Of a stretch of DNA of 64,000 bases, positions 35,152 through 42,908 are shown in pieces. The DNA is taken from contig CAKUFK010000008.1 of NCBI GenBank assembly GCA_934647945.1, positions 1 to 64,000 on the forward strand. Direction: 5' to 3'. A program made the translations under genes and the position numbers. Every line of letters starts with the position of its first letter. The stretch's first letter is position 1. This DNA comes from an uncultured Eubacteriales bacterium (GTDB lineage Bacteria > Bacillota > Clostridia > Oscillospirales > Acutalibacteraceae). The notes under the pieces are model-generated. The model searched no databases and was not told the origin of the DNA. It saw only the letters and a program-made list of their open reading frames with translations.

Positions 35152-35203
35152 GTGAAACACTCTCAATTTGCTTTATCGGCCGCCTATATATTCAGTGTTT
35201 CAC
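35152..35203. promoter_or_regulatory. Spaced inverted repeat in the ECF sigma promoter region
   Basis: GTGAAACACT (35152-35161) and its exact complement AGTGTTTCAC (35194-35203) enclose 32 bases that include TATATT. GAAAC is the classic -35 core of many ECF sigma factors, so autoregulation is possible, though no well-spaced ECF -10 is clear. A symmetric operator for a dimeric regulator is the alternative. Confidence 0.5.
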
Positions 35204-35261
35204 GATCCATAAACGAAGAATAGACGAAATGCATTTCACATTAGAAGTGAGAGGTGATCCA

Positions 35262-35819
35262 ATGGCAGAAGGACCCATGGAAGAAGCCTATATGCGCTTC
35301 CTGTCGGGTGAAATGGACGCATTCGAAATCATTGTGAAGGAACTGCAGATGCCGCTCATCCACTTCATCAATCGTTACATTGGCAACACATCGATTGCGG
35401 AAGACTTGGCAGAGAACGTGTTTGTGGAAATCCTGCTGCATCGGGACCGGTACAACTTCAAGGTCAAGCTGAAAACGTATTTGTTCACCATCGCGCGGAA
35501 TACCGCCATCGATTATATTCGGAAGAATAAACGGCTCGCTCCGTATGAGGTGGACGAGGATTTCAGCCCGGATACCCGGCTCCATGCGTCACCCGAGGAA
35601 GCGTATCTGGCAAAAGAGCAGCGAGATACGATCGTGGATCTGATCCAAACTGTAAAAGGCGATCAAGGAACCGCACTATACTTGACGTTGGTGGAAAACC
35701 TCTCAAACGAAGAAGCAGCCAGAGTTATGAAGAAGAGCAAGAAACAGATTGAGAATCTGTTGTTTCAGGGCAGACGGAAAATCCGTACTTTAATTGAGAA
35801 AGAAGGGATTCTCACATGA
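35262..35819 (+). CDS. ECF-type RNA polymerase sigma factor
   Basis: A 185-aa sigma-70 family member with regions 2 and 4 only. Region 2 reads FINRYIGNTSIAEDLAENVF then YLFTIARNTAIDYIRKNKR; region 4 reads LIQTVKGDQGTALYLTLVEN then SNEEAARVMKKSKKQIENLL, a helix-turn-helix. The start at 35262 follows GAGGTGATC. Its stop overlaps the start of the next gene by four bases (ATGA), the usual arrangement for a sigma factor with its anti-sigma factor. Confidence 0.88.
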   Translation: MAEGPMEEAYMRFLSGEMDAFEIIVKELQMPLIHFINRYIGNTSIAEDLAENVFVEILLHRDRYNFKVKLKTYLFTIARNTAIDYIRKNKRLAPYEVDEDFSPDTRLHASPEEAYLAKEQRDTIVDLIQTVKGDQGTALYLTLVENLSNEEAARVMKKSKKQIENLLFQGRRKIRTLIEKEGILT

Positions 35820-36916
35820 AAAACACACAACAATTCTGTGAGAGCATCTATCATAAATATGAACTGGCACTGGAAACTAGACGCGAAAAACAACGTGTGC
35901 GCTTCATGATCGTACAGCGCTCGGCTGCCGCCGCCGCAGTCGTGACGGTGGCGGTGGGTTCCTCTGTATTCATCATCCATCAGAAGGACGGAAAACTGCC
36001 TGTCACGCCCGGCGCTTCCATCTCCGCGTCGAAGGATCCGGCTGGGCGCGCCCTGATCACCACCGTATCGGCGGGGCTGATGGCCGATAATTTTATTCCC
36101 AATATGATTCCGCCTAGCGGAGAGGTGCTATACAGCTCGTCCCTCGATGAGCTGGTGGGCAGCGAGGAGACCGACGGAGCCCTGTTCCGTCTGTCGGTCT
36201 CTATCTACGGCGACACGGAGGACGCCAAGGACGGCGTCCGCGCCCAGTGGGAGCAGCAGGGCCTGTCGGTCGAGGATCCGGTTGCTGACGTCCCCGGCGA
36301 CTGCATCGTCACCGTTGACAAGGAGCAGATCGACCAGCTCGCCGGCGAAGACTTCGGTATCTTGGCCCGCCTGGCGCCCGCTGTCCGGCCGGAGGGATAT
36401 GACCGCCGTCTGGGCGACCTCGCCGCCAACTGGGCCGAAACGGCCGGCGACCAGGATGTGGTAAACGTCATGATCTTTACCGTTTGGGGGAAGGCGTCCT
36501 ACACTGCCGTGCCCAATTCCGACCTCTTCCGCGAAGAGGATTTTCTGTCGGCTCTCGAGGGCCTCACCCCTCTGCCCAAGCCGGCTTCGTCCCCGACGGA
36601 TTCCGCGGAGTCCATGGCACTTTTGGAGCAATACGTCGCGAACCAGACAAATATCCGGACTGCCGCCGAGGCTGTCATGAACGATGCGCTCGACGCCCTG
36701 TGCGCCCGCGTCGGCCTGACGAATATCCGTACCAGGCGCGCGGTGTTTGGGATGCCCGAGGCCCCCGCTCCCGGAGAGGCGTTCACCTGGGAGGGACACT
36801 GTGAATCCACCGCCTACATCGACGCCTACGTGACCAAGGCGCAGCTCCTCGCTCTCGCCGAGGACAGCGGTGTGCGGTATGTGCACCTCGTCAGCGAAGG
36901 ATACGAGCTCAACTAG
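35816..36916 (+). CDS. Candidate transmembrane anti-sigma factor with I9-like ectodomain
   Basis: A 366-aa type II-like membrane protein. Residues 1-35 form a short basic cytoplasmic segment, 36-54 a single helix (AAAAAVVTVAVGSSVFII), and the rest lies outside. The ectodomain appears to hold two beta-alpha-beta units ending in the same pattern: IVTVDKEQIDQLAGEDFGI (164-182) and AYVTKAQLLALAEDSGVRY (337-355). That pattern resembles the closing half of peptidase inhibitor I9/propeptide folds (inference from pattern only). The cytoplasmic part is short and shows no ZAS motif (HxxxCxxC), so the sigma-binding mode would be unusual. Translationally coupled to the sigma gene and followed by a protease gene. 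Confidence 0.6.
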   Translation: MKNTQQFCESIYHKYELALETRREKQRVRFMIVQRSAAAAAVVTVAVGSSVFIIHQKDGKLPVTPGASISASKDPAGRALITTVSAGLMADNFIPNMIPPSGEVLYSSSLDELVGSEETDGALFRLSVSIYGDTEDAKDGVRAQWEQQGLSVEDPVADVPGDCIVTVDKEQIDQLAGEDFGILARLAPAVRPEGYDRRLGDLAANWAETAGDQDVVNVMIFTVWGKASYTAVPNSDLFREEDFLSALEGLTPLPKPASSPTDSAESMALLEQYVANQTNIRTAAEAVMNDALDALCARVGLTNIRTRRAVFGMPEAPAPGEAFTWEGHCESTAYIDAYVTKAQLLALAEDSGVRYVHLVSEGYELN

Positions 36917-37074
36917 GCTGAAAAAGCCGTATGTCTCAGGCCGGTGCGGGAACGTACCGGCTTGCGGCGTGTCCGGCTTTTCGATAAAATCCGACAGAAA
37001 TCGGGAGAGGGGGCGGCCTATGCGGTAGCGGGAAACGGCATACAGGCAACTATAGAAAGGGGAAGTTCTAAAAC

Positions 37075-38868
37075 ATGAAGTGGAAAACCAATTGGAAAAA
37101 GGGCCTGCGAAACGGGATCTGCATCGGCACGCTGCTGCTGTTCCTGTTCCAGTTCGCGGCGATGGCGCAGGAGGGCGGCACCGCTGCCCAGGAGGAGCCG
37201 TCGAAGATCTCCCCCCTGCTGCTGGAGGCCTTCGCCCAGCAGCCCGCGCCCATGAGCCTGGACGCCCAGGCCGAAGCCCCGACCGTGCCCACCGCGGTGT
37301 GGATCACCGATACCGACCTCACGGAAGCCGCGGCCGCGGCCGCGGCGAGCTCCGGCCTGCTCTCCACCGCCCCGCTGGCGGCGCCCCTCAGCAGCCTGGA
37401 AGCCTCGGCCACCATGCCGATCTCCACCGCGCCCACCAATGAAGAAAACCCCGACGCAGTGCAGGACTACATAGAGGCCAAGCGTCTCGCGTCCCGGACA
37501 CTGTACGCCGAGCAGAACGAGGCCTTTGCGGCGGACCATTTCGACCAGGAGGATATCCTCTACATCAGCCAGTACTCCCCTCTCGTCCTGGTCAACGTCA
37601 CTCTGGATGAGGTGTACGACCTGACCCGGTATGACGAGGTCTCCTACCTGGATCACTACCAGTCCGGCGCGGAGCTGCAACTGACCAACGCCGTCAGCGC
37701 TTCCCGCGCCGACTATGTGCGGGACACCAAGAACTACAAGGGCGGCGGCATCAAGGTCGGCATATTGGACGGCCACATCACTAACACGGCCGGCCTGCCC
37801 TCCTCCATCACGGTCAAGCCCGAAAACGTCTATAACTACGAGAATTGCATGCATGCGAAGCGGGTCGCTAAAATCATCATGACCATGGCCCCCAACGCCA
37901 CCTATTACGCCGCGTGGGCGGACAATTACATCACCAACATCGAATGGCTCCTCTCCCAGGGGGTCAACGTCATCAACATCAGCGGCGAACTGGGAGCCCA
38001 TTATCCAAATACCATCACCTTCGCCACCACCTGGCTCGACCACGTCGCCTTCAACCACGACGTACATCTGGTGCTCGCGGCCGGAAACAGCGGTTCGGCC
38101 GGCGTCAACTCCGCCGGCATGGCCTTCAACGCCATCACCGTCGGGTCGTACAACGACCACAACGGCACCAACACCTCCAATTTCACTGTATCGAGCTTCT
38201 CCTCCTACATGCCCACGAAACTCAACGATGTCGCCTCCAAGCCCGACATCCTGGCGCCGGGGGAGAACATCTCCATCTCGGTGGACGGGACGACGGTCGA
38301 GGCAGACGGCTCCAGCTTCGCCGCCCCCTTTGTCACCGGCACGGTCGTCTATATGTGCCAGGCCAATACCTCGATGAAGATCCGGCAGGACGCCGTAAAG
38401 GCCGCGCTCGCCGCCTCCTGCTTCGACGTCCACTACACGCCGTCGGAGACCGGCTACCGGACATGGGGGAACGGTGCGCTGAACTCGCGTTACGCCTGGA
38501 CGGTGGCGAAGGACAGCCAGTTCCGTTATGGCATCATCACCAGCACCGATCCGGCTACCTTTACTTATACCTTCTCGACCTCCTCGGCCTCCACCTATGA
38601 ATTTGTGGCGCTCACCAATCTGCGTTATTCGAAGTTCTCCTCCGGCGACCATACGGGAGATCCGGTTCATGACGGGTATCCGCCCGATCTGGATCTGAGA
38701 GTGTACAACAACTCCACCAACGCCCTGGTTGCGAGCAGCACCATGGGAACCTGCTGGAACGTAGAAAAGGTCGGCTTCCCCACCGGCGGTGCCAACACCT
38801 TCCGCATCGAGGTGACACACGCAGGGGAACGCAGCCAAAACGGCTATTTTGGCGTAGCCTGGTATTAA
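37075..38868 (+). CDS. Secreted subtilisin-like serine protease (S8)
   Basis: A 597-aa exported protease. Signal peptide about 1-31 (AAMAQ). A propeptide-like region (about 70-200) ends in VLVNVTLDEVYDLTRYDEV, matching the I9-like pattern of the neighbour. The catalytic Asp is D232 (VGILDGHI), His H260 (NCMHAKRVAKII; the usual HGTH is replaced by MHAKR), oxyanion Asn N338 (AAGNSGSAG) and Ser S414 (DGSSFAAPFVTG). A C-terminal beta domain follows (about 485-597), like a P-domain-type extension. The odd His context may narrow activity or change the substrate. Located 158 bases after the anti-sigma candidate and ended by a strong terminator. Confidence 0.85.
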   Translation: MKWKTNWKKGLRNGICIGTLLLFLFQFAAMAQEGGTAAQEEPSKISPLLLEAFAQQPAPMSLDAQAEAPTVPTAVWITDTDLTEAAAAAAASSGLLSTAPLAAPLSSLEASATMPISTAPTNEENPDAVQDYIEAKRLASRTLYAEQNEAFAADHFDQEDILYISQYSPLVLVNVTLDEVYDLTRYDEVSYLDHYQSGAELQLTNAVSASRADYVRDTKNYKGGGIKVGILDGHITNTAGLPSSITVKPENVYNYENCMHAKRVAKIIMTMAPNATYYAAWADNYITNIEWLLSQGVNVINISGELGAHYPNTITFATTWLDHVAFNHDVHLVLAAGNSGSAGVNSAGMAFNAITVGSYNDHNGTNTSNFTVSSFSSYMPTKLNDVASKPDILAPGENISISVDGTTVEADGSSFAAPFVTGTVVYMCQANTSMKIRQDAVKAALAASCFDVHYTPSETGYRTWGNGALNSRYAWTVAKDSQFRYGIITSTDPATFTYTFSTSSASTYEFVALTNLRYSKFSSGDHTGDPVHDGYPPDLDLRVYNNSTNALVASSTMGTCWNVEKVGFPTGGANTFRIEVTHAGERSQNGYFGVAWY

Positions 38869-38882
38869 TTCATCCAAATCTT

Positions 38883-38924
38883 ATATAAGAAAACAGCCGC
38901 TGAGGACAGCGGCTGTTTTCTTAT
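38883..38924. terminator. Terminator of the protease gene
   Basis: An 18-bp near-perfect stem (tataagaaaacagccgct and its complement) with a 6-base loop; T-rich on the plus-strand exit and A-rich on the other side. Confidence 0.9.
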
Positions 38925-39384
38925 ATGGGGCGATTCAACTAAAATACATATATATTTTTAGTGATATATACAAAACCGAGCAATTTCGTCATTTTTGGAT
39001 TATATTGTCAGTGCTATTTCTCAATTAAACGAATAATTCGCGGAATGATAAACATTCCGGGGTTCGGAGACAGGTTATGGAGATGCTGTTTTCCACGTTG
39101 GGGATAGGCCGGCGGAAGGATGCCAGTCATCTGTGCATCCGCAAACAAAAACGGTAAGATGTTTGCAACCGGCTTTCGAGTTTCCTCTTAATGTGCGGAT
39201 TAAGAGATCGATAATCCTTGTGGGAAAACAGTCTGGTGGCGGATTCCATGTCGGCGGATGATGTTTCACCTCTATAACCTGTCTTTCCGATTTCCTTGAT
39301 GAAAATCGTTTCATCTAAAATGGAAGGCCGATAGTGCCTGCTCGGCAGGTATTCATTTTTTACGCTGCAAAAGGGGTGCCGAAC
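38925..39384. other. Intergenic region before the small unknown gene
   Basis: AT-rich at its left end. No RNA or protein gene is supported; a 79-codon minus-strand frame at 39075-39314 lacks coding character. TGTTTCAC at 39262-39269 repeats the 8-mer found in the inverted repeat before the ECF sigma gene. Confidence 0.4.
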
Positions 39385-40023
39385 ATGAACACAAAGCCGC
39401 TGTACAATACCGAATTGTCCAACCCTCCCGCCGCACTGATCCGATTGACAGATATCTGGGAAAACGACATGGTTCCTAACCAATCACCGGGGCGCAAACG
39501 CTCGCCGGGGCGCAATGCCAAAGTGAGGCAATGCATCGATATACCATTGGCCATGGAACTGCGTGGGGCGAGCCAGTACGCAACCAAAGTGGTACGGGTA
39601 TGCACCGTGCTGGACAATATGACCAGCCGCGCTCAAAATCAAGAGCTCTTTCGTGAAATTGAACTGATCACATTGTTAGATGGCTATGATCTTCCGGAAG
39701 AACAGGAGCTTGTGCCTTTGTCGGTTCATCAATGGGACATCCCCCTATCCCATTCCGAGTGGGAGAACAAATATAAAGACATCCCCTATCGGATTTATAT
39801 CCGGATCGGTGAGTACATTGGATTGGATCTGGATACATTATGCAAAAGGCACCGCATTTCAGGCAAAAGACACTATGCATTGAATTTGCCACAGCCGTCG
39901 GCACCGAACTGGAAGAGCGCACTCGGCATCACAGCGTATGTCGAGGCGGAACTGACCAAGCAGCAGATTCAGCGTATTGCCGTCGACAAGCGCGTTCGGC
40001 TGATCCAAGGCGTGGAGCCCTGA
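39385..40023 (+). CDS. Hypothetical protein sharing the I9-like C-terminal module
   Basis: A 212-aa soluble protein with no signal peptide or membrane segment and no recognised domain. Its last 30 residues, AYVEAELTKQQIQRIAVDKR then VRLIQ, align without gaps with the end of the anti-sigma candidate (AYIDAYVTKAQLLALAEDSG, VRYVH), with about 11 identities in 25 positions. A basic patch PGRKRSPGRNAK lies near residue 35. GGGGTGCC precedes the ATG at 39385. It ends at a shared terminator with rnr. A cytoplasmic inhibitor or adaptor for the same pathway is a reasonable guess, nothing more. Confidence 0.7.
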   Translation: MNTKPLYNTELSNPPAALIRLTDIWENDMVPNQSPGRKRSPGRNAKVRQCIDIPLAMELRGASQYATKVVRVCTVLDNMTSRAQNQELFREIELITLLDGYDLPEEQELVPLSVHQWDIPLSHSEWENKYKDIPYRIYIRIGEYIGLDLDTLCKRHRISGKRHYALNLPQPSAPNWKSALGITAYVEAELTKQQIQRIAVDKRVRLIQGVEP

Positions 40024-40039
40024 CTACTACATATCCACT

Positions 40040-40085
40040 AGAAAACAGCTGGAAAGGCCCGAAGGGCTTCCCCAGCTGTTTTCTG
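40040..40085. terminator. Bidirectional terminator between convergent genes
   Basis: AGAAAACAGCTGG pairs with CCAGCTGTTTTCT, enclosing an inner AAGGCCC/GGGCTT stem. It serves the unknown plus-strand gene and rnr. Confidence 0.85.
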
Positions 40086-40091
40086 TTCCTT

Positions 40092-42257
40092 TCATTGCTC
40101 GGATACAGCCGGCACAAAATTGATGAAACCGGCGGAAATATCACAGGATGCCACTTGGATGGTCATACTGTCTCCGATGGTATACCGTTTCTTCCCGGCC
40201 GGGTCGCACAGCGACGCCATCGTGTCATAGGATAAAGGAACCCCGTCTATCTCGCTGAGCAGCTCCACACGGACGAGCCCCTCCACAGTGTTGGGCAATT
40301 CTACATAGACACCGAAATCGGTGACGGCGCTGATGGTTCCCGTGAACACCTTTCCCAAATACCCCGCCATATATTCGGCCTTATAGCAATCTTCACACTG
40401 CCGCTCCGCCGTCATCGCCCGAATTTCGCAGGCAGTGGATTCATCCGCAGCCGCGGCGGAAAAGCTTTCATAGCGTTCAAACAAGGCGGCTCGGGGGGTG
40501 TGTGCCAGCACATCGGACAAAATCCGATGTATGGCCAGGTCGGGATAGCGCCGTATAGGCGAGGTAAAATGGCAATAGTCCTCCAACGCCAATCCATAAT
40601 GCCCCAAGGGATTGTGACTGTACACCGCCTTTGCCATAGAGCGGAGCAGTCGGTCGGAAACCAGACGGGCATAAGGGGTTTCCCGGGCTTCTTCCATCAA
40701 GGAACGCCACTGTATTTTCGAAATTTCCTCCGGCAGCGCAGTTTTCATTCCCAGTGACCGGGCCAGATCCGCCAGAATCTTCAATTTTTCCGGATCCGGC
40801 TGCGCATGCACGCGATAGACAAACGGCAGCTTTTTTCTCCTGGCCAGCGCTGCGACTGCCACGTTGGCCGCAATCATAAACTGTTCAATCATGCCCTCCG
40901 CCTCCCCTGTCAGACGGGGCTGAATGAGCAACGGGTGGCCTTCGCCGTCCAATGTAAACTGCGCTTCCGTACTGATCAAATCAACGGTTCCCCTTTGCTC
41001 ACTCGCTTCACGCATCCGTCCGGCTATCAGCCGCATCGCGTCGAGAGACGATTGGACGGGATGGTATTTTTCCTGTATCTCTTTCGTCGCAGTGTTCTGG
41101 AACAGATCGTTGATTTCGCTGTATACCCCTCGTACTTTGGAACGGATGATGGCTTTGGTCAGGCGGACATCCCGGCACACGCCCTGTTCATCCAGTGTCA
41201 GCAACGCGGAAAGCGTCAGCTTGTCCTCCCCAGCACCGAGCGAGCACAGCCCATTGGAGAGCGCTTCCGGGAGCATAGGGATAACCCTGTCGGCAAAATA
41301 CACCGAGGTCCCCCGTTTCATGGCCTCCCGATCCAGCGCAGATCCCGCCGTGACATAATGGGACACATCCGCGATATGCACACCCAGGAGCCAGCCGTCC
41401 CCCTTCCTTTCCAGGGACACCGCGTCGTCCAGATCTTTGGCATCCCGGCCGTCGATGGTGAAAATGCACCATTCCCGCAGGTCTTCCCGGTTTTCCCTTT
41501 CCCTGTCGGAAATTCCCCTCTCCCGCTGACTCTCCGCCTCGGCGAGCACCTCGGCCGGAAAGACATGGGGGATTCCCGCGCTGTCGATAATGGCATCCGC
41601 GCAGATCCGCGCGGAGTCGGCACTGCCGTATACCGTTTCCACGCGGGCTGTCAGCTCTCCCTTTGCGGTATAGGCGAGCGAAAACCGCACCTTATCCCCC
41701 GGCACGGCCCCGCCGAGGGCCGATTTTTTGACCGGGACGGGAAAACGGACGGCGGCGTCCGGCTGCACAGAGCAGCCCGTTTCATCCTGCCTCAGGCGGC
41801 CGCTGAACAGACGGCCGCCTGCCTCTTCGATCTGTACGACCACCCCCTGTGGCCCCCGTTCATCATAGGCCCCGAGCCGGATGAGGATACGGTCACCCGG
41901 CAAGGCATCCCCCAGGTTCCGTCCAGCGATGAAGCAGTCCTCCCCTTCGTCCAGGCGGGCAAAGCCAAAGCCGCGTGAAAGCGACAACAGCCGCCCGTGG
42001 ACGCAGCCGGCTGTTTTTGGCAAACGGTACTTGCCTTTTTTGCTTTTTTCCAATTCTCCCGCATGTTCGAGGGCTGCAAGCGCGGCCCAAAGGGCGGGAC
42101 GTTCGTCTTTACGCAGCCGCAGCTCTCCCGCCAGCATATCCCCCGTCATGCCCTTGGCCCGCCGGCTGAGCTTCCGCAGGATCCGGCCCTTCAGATCCCC
42201 ATTGCGGTTCGTCTGCCGTTTGCCCACCGCCGCTTGATTGGTTTTCGATTTTGCCAT
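40092..42257 (-). CDS. rnr: Ribonuclease R
   Basis: A 3'-5' exoribonuclease of about 721 aa that degrades structured RNA. N-terminal winged-helix region with basic residues, cold-shock OB-folds (SLSRGFGFARLDEGEDCFIAG), the RNB catalytic domain (FTIDGRDAKDLDDAVSLE with the metal-binding Asp residues; YCHFTSPIRRYPDLAIHRIL), and a C-terminal S1 domain (FTGTISAVTDFGVYVELPNT). The S1 domain ends the protein without the long Lys-rich tail seen in some homologues. Start at 42257 is preferred because the AGGA upstream abuts the ATG at 42269. Same strand as secG upstream, a common pairing in Firmicutes. Confidence 0.95.
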   Translation of the reverse strand: MAKSKTNQAAVGKRQTNRNGDLKGRILRKLSRRAKGMTGDMLAGELRLRKDERPALWAALAALEHAGELEKSKKGKYRLPKTAGCVHGRLLSLSRGFGFARLDEGEDCFIAGRNLGDALPGDRILIRLGAYDERGPQGVVVQIEEAGGRLFSGRLRQDETGCSVQPDAAVRFPVPVKKSALGGAVPGDKVRFSLAYTAKGELTARVETVYGSADSARICADAIIDSAGIPHVFPAEVLAEAESQRERGISDRERENREDLREWCIFTIDGRDAKDLDDAVSLERKGDGWLLGVHIADVSHYVTAGSALDREAMKRGTSVYFADRVIPMLPEALSNGLCSLGAGEDKLTLSALLTLDEQGVCRDVRLTKAIIRSKVRGVYSEINDLFQNTATKEIQEKYHPVQSSLDAMRLIAGRMREASEQRGTVDLISTEAQFTLDGEGHPLLIQPRLTGEAEGMIEQFMIAANVAVAALARRKKLPFVYRVHAQPDPEKLKILADLARSLGMKTALPEEISKIQWRSLMEEARETPYARLVSDRLLRSMAKAVYSHNPLGHYGLALEDYCHFTSPIRRYPDLAIHRILSDVLAHTPRAALFERYESFSAAAADESTACEIRAMTAERQCEDCYKAEYMAGYLGKVFTGTISAVTDFGVYVELPNTVEGLVRVELLSEIDGVPLSYDTMASLCDPAGKKRYTIGDSMTIQVASCDISAGFINFVPAVSEQ

Positions 42258-42299
42258 ATCATGCACCATTCCTAACCCGGACAGCCTCGTCCTGTTTTC

Positions 42300-42331
42300 A
42301 AAAAAAGCCCCGCTCTTCCGAGCGGGGCGCT
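42300..42331 (-). terminator. Terminator between secG and rnr
   Basis: GCCCCGCTC and GAGCGGGGC pair over a 4-base loop and are followed on the minus strand by seven T. It would reduce read-through from secG into rnr. Confidence 0.85.
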
Positions 42332-42347
42332 GATCTTCTATCGTCTT

Positions 42348-42593
42348 TTACAGAAATTTTGTCAGCAGCATCGCGACGAACACCAGCACAAAGAAGGAGA
42401 AGGCAATATACTTCGTCCACTTTGCCAGGGCCGCATCCAATGTCCTCGCCTTGCCCTTTTCCATAAACGAATCCGCCGCACCCGCAATAGCGCCCAGATT
42501 GGCCTGACGGCCCTCCTGCAGCAGCACAATCGCAATGATAACCAGCGAAAACACGATCAGCACCGCTCCGATGATATATTCCCAAACGCTCAT
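42348..42593 (-). CDS. secG: Preprotein translocase subunit SecG
   Basis: An 81-aa membrane subunit of the SecYEG channel. Two helices (residues 4-25 and about 58-80) flank the conserved loop VLLQEGRQANLGAIAGAADSF. The size and pattern are standard. It follows AGGAGGACTAGG. Confidence 0.95.
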   Translation of the reverse strand: MSVWEYIIGAVLIVFSLVIIAIVLLQEGRQANLGAIAGAADSFMEKGKARTLDAALAKWTKYIAFSFFVLVFVAMLLTKFL

Positions 42594-42908
42594 GGTCCTA
42601 GTCCTCCTCGGTTATTGTGACACAAGAGTACCGATATATACTACCACAAATCCAATGGGAACGCAAGGGTTTTCTTCCCATTTCTGGCGTTTCCCGCATT
42701 TTTTAACGTGACATCCAGCATTTTCCGGAAAAGCGGATGCACTTTCCGAATGAATATCCAACGAAATGGGCAAGCTATTTTCGGCACAGATACATGTCAA
42801 TCTTGCGTTTGCCGTATCCGCTGCCGGAACCGCTATCGAACGGGATACACTCCGTCCGGCAGCGGTTTTCCTTTTGTCCGGCCGGAGCGTTCCATCGTCT
42901 TTTTTGCC
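42594..42908. other. Intergenic region between cdaR and secG
   Basis: No gene is supported. A perfect 11-bp inverted repeat (CCGCTGCCGGA, 42818-42828, with its complement at 42855-42865; 26-base loop) is followed on the plus strand by TTTTCCTTTT. On that strand it resembles a terminator although neighbouring genes are on the minus strand; it may also act as the end structure of the cdaAR message. Confidence 0.45.

Noticed and set aside
37018..38877. Minus-strand open frame of about 619 codons across the S8 protease
   Set aside because: Gly/Val/Arg-rich antisense frame; the protease catalytic motifs are on the plus strand.
39075..39314. 79-codon minus-strand frame after the protease terminator
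   Set aside because: No ribosome binding site, no coding character, and it overlaps the likely regulatory region of the next gene.
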